Shown here one piece after another: positions 47,501-55,007 of a stretch of DNA of 64,000 nucleotides. The stretch's first letter is position 1; each line of letters begins with the position of its first letter. The position numbers were made by a program, and so were the translations under genes. Source of the stretch: Ralstonia mannitolilytica (GTDB lineage Bacteria > Pseudomonadota > Gammaproteobacteria > Burkholderiales > Burkholderiaceae); assembly GCF_905397375.1 (NCBI RefSeq), contig NZ_CAJPVG010000005.1:1-64000 (forward strand), read 5' to 3'. The notes beneath the pieces are model-generated. The model worked only from the letters and a program-made list of their open reading frames with translations, was not told the origin of the DNA and searched no databases.

Positions 47501-47802
47501 GCATCACGCCCGGAACCCCCGCGCGCCGACGCTGGATGACGAACATGCGCTGGGTTGCCGCGCTGCTGGCGATCTGGTTTGTGGTGACTTACGTCGTGGC
47601 GTTCTTCGCGCGCGACCTCACCATGCGCTTCTTCGATTGGCCCTTCGCCTACTGGGTCGCGGGCCAGGGGGCGCCCGTCGTCTATGTGCTGATCACAGTG
47701 CTGTACGCGTGGCGCACCAACCGCGCCGCCGATGCTGCAGCGCAAGATACCGAGGCGCCGCAGCACGACGCCTATGCGCCGCCTCCCCCACCTTCCATTT
47801 GA
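47497..47802 (+). CDS. DUF4212 small membrane protein
   Basis: A 101-residue protein with two hydrophobic helices (MRWVAALLAIWFVVTYVVAFF and YWVAGQGAPVVYVLITVLYAWR) joined by ARDLTMRFFDWPFA. This matches the DUF4212 family, the small subunit usually encoded directly before an SSS-family solute:sodium symporter. Here its ATG overlaps the histidine kinase stop, and no SSS symporter follows; an MHS transporter does, 211 bases on. The Pro-rich C-terminus ends APPPPPSI. Confidence 0.85.
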   Translation: MSITPGTPARRRWMTNMRWVAALLAIWFVVTYVVAFFARDLTMRFFDWPFAYWVAGQGAPVVYVLITVLYAWRTNRAADAAAQDTEAPQHDAYAPPPPPSI

Positions 47803-48013
47803 CGCGCTGAGGCAGCCCTGGCTGGTTGCACTGGCTGGCGCACGCAAGCGCCGCAGCCTCGCGTATACCCCGATGAAATTGCTGCGTTCGCTGGGGGTGC
47901 ATGTCAGAACGCAGTAAGTTTCGCTTCCCACAATCGTTCACAATTCCGCGGGCGACTGTGTTGCGTTGTCATGTCCATGCCCAGCGGGACGACCTATGAA
48001 AACAGGAGACAAC

Positions 48014-49717
48014 ATGGCAACCGTGCAGAGTGCACCGAACGCGCCCGTCGGGCGTGTGCAGCCCGCACCCATGACGAAGGAGGAGAAGAAGGTCATCTTC
48101 GCCTCGTCGCTGGGGACGGTGTTCGAGTGGTACGACTTCTATCTCTATGGGTCGCTTGCGGCCATCATCGCCAAGCAGTTCTTCTCGGGACTGGATCCAA
48201 CGGCGGGTTTCATCTTTGCACTGCTCGCCTTTGCGGCGGGCTTTCTGGTGCGCCCGTTCGGCGCGCTGGTGTTCGGCCGCCTGGGCGACATGATCGGGCG
48301 CAAGTACACGTTCCTGGTCACCATCGTCATCATGGGCACGTCGACGTTCATCGTCGGCCTGCTGCCGTCCTACGGCACGATCGGCGTATCCGCGCCGATC
48401 ATTCTGATCGCGCTGCGTCTGCTGCAGGGCCTTGCGCTCGGCGGGGAGTACGGCGGTGCCGCCACGTATGTCGCCGAACACGCCCCGCACGGCCGCCGCG
48501 GCGCCTACACGTCGTGGATCCAGACGACCGCCACGCTGGGCCTGTTCCTCTCGCTGATCGTCATCCTGGTGGTGCGCGAACTGACCGGCAAGGCCTTCGA
48601 CGACTGGGGCTGGCGTATCCCGTTCCTGGTGTCGATCCTGCTGCTCGCCACCTCGGTGTACATCCGCCTGTCGATGAGCGAGTCGCCGGCATTCCAGAAG
48701 ATGAAGGCGGAGGGCAAGACCTCCAAGGCCCCGCTGACGGAAGCCTTCGGCCAATGGCGCAACCTGAAGATCGTGATCCTGGCGCTCGTCGGCCTGACCG
48801 CCGGCCAGGCCGTGGTGTGGTACACGGGCCAGTTCTACGCGCTGTTCTTCCTCACGCAGGTGCTGAAGGTCGACGCGTTCACGGCCAATGTGCTGATTGC
48901 CGTGGCGCTGGCCATCGGCACGCCGTTCTTCGTGTTCTTCGGCGCGCTGTCCGACCGCATCGGCCGCAAGTGGATCATCATGGCCGGCTGCCTGCTGGCG
49001 GTGCTGACGTACTTCCCGCTGTTCAAGGCGCTCACGCACTACGCCAACCCAGCGCTGGAGCGTGCCCAGCAAACGGCGCAGATCGTCGTGAAGGCTGATC
49101 CGAAGGAGTGCTCGTTCCAGGGCAGCCCAATCGCGCGGGAAGTCGATTTCCGCTCGTCGTGCGACATCGCCAAGCGCACGCTGGCGCAGTCGTCGGCCAG
49201 CTATGAGACGGAAGAAGCCCCGGCCGGTACGGTCGCCACGGTGACGATCGCCGGCAAGGAGATCGCCTCGCTCAACGCCGGCCGCACGGCTGACGGCCAG
49301 AGCTTCGACGCCGAAAGCAAGGCCAAGATCGCCGACTTCAAGAAGCAGGTGGCGGAATCGCTCAAGGCCGCGAACTATCCGAGCAAGGCCGATCCGGCGC
49401 AGATGAACACGGTCATGGTGCTGGTGATCCTGGTGATCCTTGTGATCTATGTGACCATGGTCTACGGCCCGATCGCGGCGATGCTGGTGGAGATGTTCCC
49501 GACGCGCATCCGGTACTCGTCGATGTCGCTGCCGTATCACATCGGCAACGGCTGGTTCGGGGGCCTGCTGCCGACCATCTCGTTCGCCCTCGTGGCCCAG
49601 AACGGCAACATCTACCACGGGCTGTGGTACCCGATCTGGATTGCGGCCATCACGTTCGTGATCGGTGCGCTGTTCGTGCGGGAAACCAAGGACGTGGATA
49701 TCTATCGCAACGACTGA
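48014..49717 (+). CDS. MHS-family MFS transporter with large loop insertion
   Basis: A 567-residue metabolite:H+ symporter. It begins with a basic N-terminus and ASSLGTVFEWYDFYLYGSLAA, the MHS signature, followed by RPFGALVFGRLGDMIGRKYTF and LQGLALGGEYGGAATYVAEH. Between the eighth or ninth helix and the next is an insert of about 115 residues with two cysteines (KECSFQ and SSCDIA), after which the membrane domain resumes at TVMVLVILVILVIYV. The ATG at 48014 has AGGAGA seven bases upstream; upstream in-frame ATGs do not. Substrate unknown; the upstream TctD/E-like pair could regulate it. Confidence 0.87.
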   Translation: MATVQSAPNAPVGRVQPAPMTKEEKKVIFASSLGTVFEWYDFYLYGSLAAIIAKQFFSGLDPTAGFIFALLAFAAGFLVRPFGALVFGRLGDMIGRKYTFLVTIVIMGTSTFIVGLLPSYGTIGVSAPIILIALRLLQGLALGGEYGGAATYVAEHAPHGRRGAYTSWIQTTATLGLFLSLIVILVVRELTGKAFDDWGWRIPFLVSILLLATSVYIRLSMSESPAFQKMKAEGKTSKAPLTEAFGQWRNLKIVILALVGLTAGQAVVWYTGQFYALFFLTQVLKVDAFTANVLIAVALAIGTPFFVFFGALSDRIGRKWIIMAGCLLAVLTYFPLFKALTHYANPALERAQQTAQIVVKADPKECSFQGSPIAREVDFRSSCDIAKRTLAQSSASYETEEAPAGTVATVTIAGKEIASLNAGRTADGQSFDAESKAKIADFKKQVAESLKAANYPSKADPAQMNTVMVLVILVILVIYVTMVYGPIAAMLVEMFPTRIRYSSMSLPYHIGNGWFGGLLPTISFALVAQNGNIYHGLWYPIWIAAITFVIGALFVRETKDVDIYRND

Positions 49718-49731
49718 GCGCAATCAGGGGC

Positions 49732-49759
49732 TTGACAACCTCGCCGAAGACGGTACAAT
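49732..49759 (+). promoter_or_regulatory. Promoter of the tRNA-Met gene
   Basis: TTGACA (49732-49737), 16-base spacer, TACAAT (49754-49759), with the tRNA beginning 11 bases after the -10 box. It sits only 15 bases past the MHS transporter stop. Confidence 0.8.
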
Positions 49760-49770
49760 CCCGCTTCTTC

Positions 49771-49847
<77 letters not shown>

Positions 49848-49853
49848 ATACCC

Positions 49854-49891
49854 AAAAGGGCTTTGCAATCAATAGGTTGCAGAGCCCTTTT
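49854..49891 (+). terminator. Terminator after tRNA-Met
   Basis: AAAAGGGCT-T-TGCAA (49854-49868) pairs with TTGCA-G-AGCCCTTTT (49877-49891). It lies between the tRNA and the integrase, so the integrase should not be transcribed from the tRNA promoter. Confidence 0.8.
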
Positions 49892-49920
49892 GCCATTCGG
49901 TGGGTCACTTGGTGTGTCAC

Positions 49921-51291
49921 ATGCACAAGTTGCCCCGCCTCTATCAGTCCCGTCATGGGGTCTACTACTTGCGAATCATTCGCAACAAGGTCAAGACCCG
50001 CCTCTCTCTGGGGACAAAGGATTTCCGCGTTGCTAGACTGTTCGCCTTACGGTTGAACATGGAACTAGCAATGTCCACCCCCGACTTTGATCCTGACAAA
50101 ATCCGCAAACTAGACATTGAAGTCAGCCCAACAGGTGGGGTGAATTTCAAGGACGTGAAACCTCACGACCTGGACACCATATCAGCCGTACTGGATAAGC
50201 TGGGCCTGCGAGAACAATATGCGCAGGAGGCGATCAGCTCTGTACTCGCTCACTCGGCGCGAGCCTCTTTGGAAAAGTCTGCCGTTGGCATGCCCCAAGG
50301 GGAACGGGTTACACCAAAGAGCAAATCATTCAGCGAAGTGGTGAAGCTCTATCTGGTTGAGAAGAAGCTGGACAATGTCCCCAAGACACTCTATGACAAG
50401 GAACGCATTTACAATGAGTTCCAAGGGTTCTATGGGGACTTAGATATTAACCAGTACACCCCCAATGAAGCAGTGAGCTACAAGAACCGCCTATTGGCTG
50501 AAGGCAGCTCTGCCAGCCAAATCAATTCCCGCCTCTCATTCCTACGGTCCCTGTTTGAATATGCGGTAGGTAACAATCTCTACTTTTCCGCCAATCCGTT
50601 TGAGAAGGTCAAGATCTCAAACAAGACAAAGCTCAAACAACAGGTTCGGTCATACAAGGAATTGACCACTGAAGATCTGCAATCGATCTTCAATGAGCCG
50701 GTCTATCGTGAATTCATGCATAGCCCGGACTACTACTGGCTACCTTTCCTTGCTCTCTATACAGGCGCACGTCAAAACGAATTGGCGAGCATGACTTTTC
50801 AGCATATCTACCAGCATGAGGGAGTTTGGGTCTTCGATATCACCGCCGACATAGCCAAAAACAAAAATTCCATTCGCATGATTCCGATGCACAAAGCCAT
50901 TCTGGAATCTAAGTTCCTGGAATATTTGGATGAAATCAAAGCCACCAACAAAGTGGGATATGACATGGTATTTTTCCCAGACAAGCTACCCACCGAAAGT
51001 GGAAAAAATGGCTTCGGCAAAAATATTTCCCGGCGCTTTGGTGACTACTTGGACCTGTTGAAGATCACAGACGATAGAAAGACTTTCCACTCGCTTCGCT
51101 CAAATTTTATCAATGGAATGACAAATTTGAACATTCACCCAGCCATTATTATGGGATTGGTTGGACACTATGAGCAGGAAAAAGTGGACCTATCCTCCCC
51201 TCACTTTGAGAACTACCAGAAAAAAAAGCCAATTCATGTTCTCAAAGACGTGATCGATAAATTGGAATACCCGCTCAAAAACTGGCACTAA
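49921..51291 (+). CDS. int: Tyrosine recombinase/integrase
   Basis: A 456-residue site-specific recombinase. The N-terminal part (MHKLPRLYQSRHGVYYLRI) resembles arm-binding domains of tRNA-targeting integrases, a core-binding domain covers about residues 140-240, and the catalytic domain has R284 (YTGARQNEL), H390 and R393 (FHSLRSNF), H416 (GLVGHYEQ) and Y432 (HFENYQKK). All active-site residues are present, so it is probably functional. ATG 49921 is preferred; an in-frame GTG at 49900 is possible. Neither has a clear ribosome site. It reads away from the tRNA. Confidence 0.92.
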   Translation: MHKLPRLYQSRHGVYYLRIIRNKVKTRLSLGTKDFRVARLFALRLNMELAMSTPDFDPDKIRKLDIEVSPTGGVNFKDVKPHDLDTISAVLDKLGLREQYAQEAISSVLAHSARASLEKSAVGMPQGERVTPKSKSFSEVVKLYLVEKKLDNVPKTLYDKERIYNEFQGFYGDLDINQYTPNEAVSYKNRLLAEGSSASQINSRLSFLRSLFEYAVGNNLYFSANPFEKVKISNKTKLKQQVRSYKELTTEDLQSIFNEPVYREFMHSPDYYWLPFLALYTGARQNELASMTFQHIYQHEGVWVFDITADIAKNKNSIRMIPMHKAILESKFLEYLDEIKATNKVGYDMVFFPDKLPTESGKNGFGKNISRRFGDYLDLLKITDDRKTFHSLRSNFINGMTNLNIHPAIIMGLVGHYEQEKVDLSSPHFENYQKKKPIHVLKDVIDKLEYPLKNWH

Positions 51292-51323
51292 CCTCTAATC
51301 CAAAATAACGAAAGGAGTTAATT

Positions 51324-52232
51324 TTGTCACACGGCGATTGGGATAAAGAACTTGTGGCGCTGCGAACTCGCCTTTGGAAAAAAAGAGTCAAAGAAGAGGC
51401 TGGATTTGAAGGAAAGAGAGATCAGGATTTCATTGATGCGTGCAAGTATGGAAACACCAAGCTCGTTGAGCTGGGTGAAATGAATTGGGATGGATACCTC
51501 TCTGGCAGGAACAATCCTGTCTATAAAACTGTGGACGCTGTAGAGAAGGTATTGCCAGGTACAGCACTCAACTTCTACTTCGGTCCCAAGCGATTGTTCC
51601 TTTGGGGAATTCTTCACGGTGATGGCGAGGACAATTTAATCGAAGCGCGGAAGCTCTTGGAGAGCGCCCTCACCAACGAATATGGTTCCGGTCATGTGCA
51701 GCAGTGGGATCTCGGTCAGAAGGTGTTTTGGTTTATTCTGCCTATACTTGCCTTCCCAGTGGCTCCATTCGTGGAACAAATGACCAAGGAAAAGAAAATC
51801 GTTGACGGTGAAGAAAAACCTCTTATCCGATTAGATGAGGAGTTACCATGGTCTGATATCCAGCACCTTGTAGATAGCGGCGCAATCAATCCACCAATGA
51901 ATGGTGAGGAAATTTTCCTATCCTCGCTGCTGGCTGTCTGTGACGACACCAGAAAGCTCTACACGCTAGAAAACATATTCACCACCTTTGGTACCAAGCT
52001 GGTGGGTTACGCGTTTGATCAATACAAGCGAGGTCAAGACTTAAGCTTTTCGGCAGAATTCATTGTGACAGCACTTGGTTTACTGCCACTAGCCAAAGCA
52101 GCAAACAACAATAGAATCAAATCCATTGCCAAAACTCTCATTGAAGGATTGATGCTCGGCGCTATCGACTACGAGATCCCAGAATTGGCACCTGACCTGA
52201 CCGATTTTGTAAAACGAAAAATTATTTCGTAA
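51324..52232 (+). CDS. Unknown protein beside the integrase, TTG start
   Basis: A 302-residue protein that I do not recognise. Translation probably begins at TTG 51324, because AAAGGAG lies seven bases before it and no ATG fits. It is largely soluble and acidic/basic mixed, with one short hydrophobic stretch (FWFILPILAFPVAPFV) around residue 140 and a second at FIVTALGLLPLAKAA. A mention-worthy segment is VLPGTALNFYFGPKRLFLWGILHGDG. It starts 33 bases after the integrase stop, the common place for cargo, and is followed by a terminator. Cargo such as a defence gene is possible, not shown. Confidence 0.7.
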   Translation: MSHGDWDKELVALRTRLWKKRVKEEAGFEGKRDQDFIDACKYGNTKLVELGEMNWDGYLSGRNNPVYKTVDAVEKVLPGTALNFYFGPKRLFLWGILHGDGEDNLIEARKLLESALTNEYGSGHVQQWDLGQKVFWFILPILAFPVAPFVEQMTKEKKIVDGEEKPLIRLDEELPWSDIQHLVDSGAINPPMNGEEIFLSSLLAVCDDTRKLYTLENIFTTFGTKLVGYAFDQYKRGQDLSFSAEFIVTALGLLPLAKAANNNRIKSIAKTLIEGLMLGAIDYEIPELAPDLTDFVKRKIIS

Positions 52233-52250
52233 GTCAAACTGACCAAGATA

Positions 52251-52274
52251 AATGCCACCCCGTGTGGCATTTTC
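52251..52274 (+). terminator. Terminator after the integrase-linked gene
   Basis: AATGCCAC (52251-52258) pairs with GTGGCATT (52264-52271) around CCCGT, followed by TT. A second small palindrome, TGAGCC-TTCA-GGCTCA region, lies at 52277-52292. Confidence 0.7.
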
Positions 52275-52289
52275 TATGAGCCTTCAGGC

Positions 52290-52640
52290 TCACTTGTTTT
52301 TTTCTCCCTTGTAGTTCCAAGTGCCTTTCCTCTCATTGGCCTCCATAAGGGTTCCAAGGAAGCGCCGTTCAGTAGCATTCAGCTTAAGATTGCCGCCTTT
52401 TTCCTGAAATGTCGTCACAAACTGGGCTAGTGTCTTGATCAACCGATGGAGGTCCAAACGCTCCATTTCCAAGAAAGCCATGACCTGGTAGTGAGCATTC
52501 ACAATCTGATCGTCGTCTTTCTTCTTCCGGGTTCGCTCATATGAGTAGAGGTATGTGACGTATTGATTCATGGACTGAAATCCATGCCTCTTTGATTCCT
52601 CGATTAGAAAACGATCTATTCTGACTGATTTTGTCTCCAT
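52290..52640 (-). CDS. Small protein, possible ribbon-helix-helix DNA binder
   Basis: A 116-residue basic protein of unknown family. The N-terminal KSVRIDRFLIEESKRHGFQSMNQYVTYL (in part) reads like a beta strand followed by two helices, as in ribbon-helix-helix repressors or mobilisation accessory proteins. A positively charged RTRKKKDDD loop and a helical remainder follow. A 12-base inverted repeat begins right at its start (52641), compatible with autoregulation. No relaxase gene is in the window, so a mobilisation role is only a guess. Confidence 0.55.
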   Translation of the reverse strand: METKSVRIDRFLIEESKRHGFQSMNQYVTYLYSYERTRKKKDDDQIVNAHYQVMAFLEMERLDLHRLIKTLAQFVTTFQEKGGNLKLNATERRFLGTLMEANERKGTWNYKGEKNK

Positions 52641-52692
52641 AATTTGACTCCCAATAGATAAATCTTAATCTGTATTTTTTGGAAGTCAAATT
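52641..52692. promoter_or_regulatory. Inverted repeat upstream of the 52290-52640 gene
   Basis: AATTTGACTCCC (52641-52652) and GGAAGTCAAATT (52681-52692) are reverse complements at 11 of 12 positions, 28 bases apart. The left arm touches the start codon region. It may be an operator or a cruciform site. Confidence 0.5.
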
Positions 52693-53085
52693 GTGACCAG
52701 GGTGTCCTAGCATTGAAGCCTTTTAATATAAGGCTTGGAGTGCGTTAGCACATAGGGAAAAGTCGCAGACTATTCCGTGTGTGCTTTGTTTTTCTGGGGT
52801 TGGATTTTTCTTGTAAAAGTAACGTCATCTCTACGATAGGCTCCATTCCAGAACCCATCCATACGATACGAGAAGGAACCCATATTTTTTCTCTGTTTTT
52901 AGGCTCTCACATGACTCTCTCGAAGAGGTTGAAAAGTGGAGGTCGCTCATAGGTTGAAATATGGAACCCATAGATAGACTCCAGACTGGAATCTAGCCAC
53001 GCGATACTGAACACCTCCCGCATAGAGTTGACAAAATGATTTCTCTTGATAGGTTATTAAATAGACCACATTCAGGAGACCCATT
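52693..53085. other. Repeat-rich noncoding region, possible origin or transfer site
   Basis: There is no convincing gene in these 393 bases. Repeats seen: AAGCCT-TTTAATATA-AGGCTT stem at about 52716-52736; GAACCCAT at 52851-52858, 52876-52883 and 52964-52971; a 15-base direct repeat AGGTTGAAAWRTGGA at 52926-52940 and 52951-52965 (25-base period); a TTGACA at 53028-53033 before the 53086 gene. The spaced repeats look iteron-like, but no proof links them to replication. Confidence 0.45.
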
Positions 53086-53418
53086 ATGGCAATACAACGA
53101 GTCGGTGAAAAACTAATCAAAAGAAGTGTTTTTGTAGAGAAGGATGACTATGAACTGATAGTGAAGTATTCAGAGCTAAGAGACCAGTCCATTTCAGCCG
53201 CCTTCAGAGAACTGATGTCGCAATCAAGAATGTATATTCTTGGCAGGATTGAGAAAATTGAGCAAGAAAAACTTCTAATCCAAGAGGCAATCAGAAAACA
53301 TGAGGCAGTGGTATCAATTAAGGACGATACAAAGCTTGAATCGAAACCAGACCAGTTCGCAGACTATCGAGCACCTGGGCAGGCCGATAGTCTCCCCTCC
53401 GAAAATAACCAGTTCTAG
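53086..53418 (+). CDS. Small RHH-like/coiled-coil protein
   Basis: A 110-residue protein of unknown family. It begins MAIQRVGEKLIKRSVFVEKDDYELI, then KYSELRDQSISAAFRELMSQS, which fits a strand-helix-helix DNA-binding unit, followed by a helix (GRIEKIEQEKLLIQEAIRK) and a disordered hydrophilic tail. AGGAGA lies seven bases before the ATG. It reads away from the 52290-52640 gene across the repeat-rich region, so both could bind there. A terminator follows it. Confidence 0.6.
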   Translation: MAIQRVGEKLIKRSVFVEKDDYELIVKYSELRDQSISAAFRELMSQSRMYILGRIEKIEQEKLLIQEAIRKHEAVVSIKDDTKLESKPDQFADYRAPGQADSLPSENNQF

Positions 53419-53436
53419 GCTAATGAATAGAATAAC

Positions 53437-53463
53437 AAAAAAGCACCCTTGGGTGCTTTTTTG
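53437..53463 (+). terminator. Terminator, GCACCC type
   Basis: AAGCACCC (53441-53448) and GGGTGCTT (53451-53458) followed by TTTTTG. It is one of four near-identical terminators in the element. Confidence 0.88.
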
Positions 53464-53479
53464 TTAGAACGATCTACTT

Positions 53480-53866
53480 CTATTTAAAATATCCCATACT
53501 TCCTTCAAAAGCCTGCCATTCCATAGGGGGAACCACCCTAGCACCTTCCTCGTTCAGATAGAGGTCTGTATAGCCCTCAAATGAGCGCGTAGGGGTATAA
53601 ATATGGATATTGATGGTGCCACCTGCTTTGAAGTCCTCTCCCTTGTTATTTTCCACCAACAAGAGAATCAGGTGAGTGGCATTGATACTAGCCAAGGTTG
53701 ACTGAATGTCGTCAAGGTTTGCCGTAGTGAAATAGTCTGCACGACAGGCATAGTAAGTCTCACCCCTGACGTCCACACCCTCATTGATTCGATTAAGGGT
53801 CTGCTGCTCAAGGCTGCCGACAAAATCTTTGATGTGCTCAAAGATAGGAAGGTCTGGGGTATACAT
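53480..53866 (-). CDS. Unknown small soluble protein
   Basis: A 128-residue acidic protein with no recognised family, signal peptide or membrane helix. Start chosen at ATG 53866 (MYTPDLPIFEHI), with GGA eight bases upstream; an in-frame TTG 15 bases earlier is possible. The centre THLILLLVENNKGEDF and NIHIYTPTRSFEGYTDLYL looks like alternating strands. It is convergent with the 53086 gene across their terminator. Confidence 0.55.
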   Translation of the reverse strand: MYTPDLPIFEHIKDFVGSLEQQTLNRINEGVDVRGETYYACRADYFTTANLDDIQSTLASINATHLILLLVENNKGEDFKAGGTINIHIYTPTRSFEGYTDLYLNEEGARVVPPMEWQAFEGSMGYFK

Positions 53867-53881
53867 TGAAATTCCGACCAA

Positions 53882-54138
53882 AGGAATAGGTTTCCCTAGC
53901 TTGCCAATTACAAACTATACCGCAAATTTTCCAAAAAATCTAAAATTTGATCACTAAAATTTCCAAATCACCGCAAACGCGTCGATATACCAATATTTCG
54001 CCGCTCACTACATTTATGAACTCGGCTATCGATTATTATTATAAAGCAATATTCATCAAGATCAAGTCGAAGTAGTTTGCGGAAGCTTTACTCTAAACTA
54101 CAAGCCAAATTCAGCAACCGACACGGACAAAACCACTG
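53882..54138. other. AT-rich intergenic region with short direct repeats
   Basis: There is no gene in these 257 bases. CTAAAATTT occurs at 53940-53948 and 53954-53962, and ACCGCAAA occurs near 53926 and 53969. Divergent promoters for the flanking genes must lie here; the short repeats could be binding sites for the AlpA-like protein. Confidence 0.4.
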
Positions 54139-54378
54139 GTGGCACCAATCAATTTTGATAGCTTCTCTGCCTCCCAGCTCATCAACGAACACTTGCTTTC
54201 GGAATGGCTAGATCAACCAGTATCTACGCTTCAAAAATGGAGAGTGAGTGGCATGGGACCGAAGTACGTGAAATTTAAGAATGGCTCTGTTCGCTACCAA
54301 GTTGGCACGATAAGGAAGTGGATTGAGGAGCAAACCGTTTCCCATACCACCCAGCGGAAGCCCCCAAATCACAAGTAG
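54139..54378 (+). CDS. AlpA/MerR-like helix-turn-helix protein, probable excisionase or regulator
   Basis: A 79-residue DNA-binding protein. LSEWLDQPVSTLQKWRVSG followed by GPKYVKFKNGSVRYQVGTIRKWIEE is the winged-helix pattern of excisionase/AlpA-type proteins, which steer integrase directionality or regulate element genes. The start is given as GTG 54139, but no ribosome site is visible there, so it is uncertain. It is the only excisionase-like gene in view and fits the integrase of this element. Confidence 0.7.
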   Translation: MAPINFDSFSASQLINEHLLSEWLDQPVSTLQKWRVSGMGPKYVKFKNGSVRYQVGTIRKWIEEQTVSHTTQRKPPNHK

Positions 54379-54402
54379 TTAGATCCCACTCCCCTCACGC
54401 AT

Positions 54403-54431
54403 TTGACAAGTTGACTCTTTACGCGAGAATT
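54403..54431 (+). promoter_or_regulatory. Promoter of the repeat-protein gene
   Basis: TTGACA (54403-54408), 17-base spacer, AGAATT (54426-54431), then AGAGG and ATG 54451. The -10 is a moderate match. Confidence 0.5.
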
Positions 54432-54450
54432 AAAAGTAAAGAGGTCAGAT

Positions 54451-54822
54451 ATGAAAGAAGAGCCTGAGTTGGTGGTTCAGCTAAATGGAGACAAGCATTG
54501 GGTACTTAATGGAGAACTTCACAGGGAAAATGGTCCGGCTATGGAGTTAGCCAGCGGAACCCAAAAATGGTATCTAAATGGAAAGATGCACCGTGAGGAC
54601 GGTCCTGCCGCGATATATAGCTACGGTTCTCAACAATGGTGGATTCACGGCGAGCCACACAGAGAAGATGGACCTGCCGTGGAATATGATGATGGCAGTA
54701 AAGAATGGTACATATATGGAGAGCAATTGACCGAAGAGGAATTTAACTCTTGGGTTCTCCAAAAGAGGCTCCACGCCAACCTGTTAGATAGATCCACAAA
54801 AGGCAGAAAAATTAAGGTTTAA
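54451..54822 (+). CDS. HREDGPA-repeat protein
   Basis: A 123-residue protein made of a 23-residue repeat with the frame G-x3-W-x-L/I-N/H-G-x2-H-R-E-D/N-G-P-A. Three full copies cover residues 13-82 (HRENGPA, HREDGPA, HREDGPA) and a fourth half-copy ends at YIYGEQLTEEEF. These are MORN-like beta-hairpin repeats found in phage, plasmid and giant-virus proteins; function is generally unknown. A basic tail (STKGRKIKV) closes it. AGAGG lies before the ATG. Confidence 0.75.
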   Translation: MKEEPELVVQLNGDKHWVLNGELHRENGPAMELASGTQKWYLNGKMHREDGPAAIYSYGSQQWWIHGEPHREDGPAVEYDDGSKEWYIYGEQLTEEEFNSWVLQKRLHANLLDRSTKGRKIKV

Positions 54823-55007
54823 GTGGGAATCGCCAATTTTTTTCGCTATTGCTCCTTCTCCAAGGAGTGCCGTCATTTTGATGATGCGCTTCGCGTATAT
54901 TTCTTAAATTTTGACCCTGCGGGACCAGTTTTACTAGAACCCCATGAAGGGGTAATTATCTGATATACACCATAGTGAACCCAGACGTCTAGTCATGTAG
55001 TTATGAT
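54823..55007. other. Candidate origin region downstream of rep
   Basis: These 185 bases between the repeat-protein gene and the rep stop hold no gene. On the rep-sense (minus) strand a TATCAGATAA (54956-54965) is followed by a CCCC-TTCAT-GGGG hairpin (54940-54952). In ColE2-family plasmids the origin lies just downstream of rep and, as I recall, contains TTATCAGATAA next to a GC hairpin. The match is from memory and must be checked. Confidence 0.5.

Noticed and set aside
52290..52640. MobC-type relaxosome protein
   Set aside because: Only a vague strand-helix-helix start; no relaxase or nic-like site was identified, so the label is not supported.
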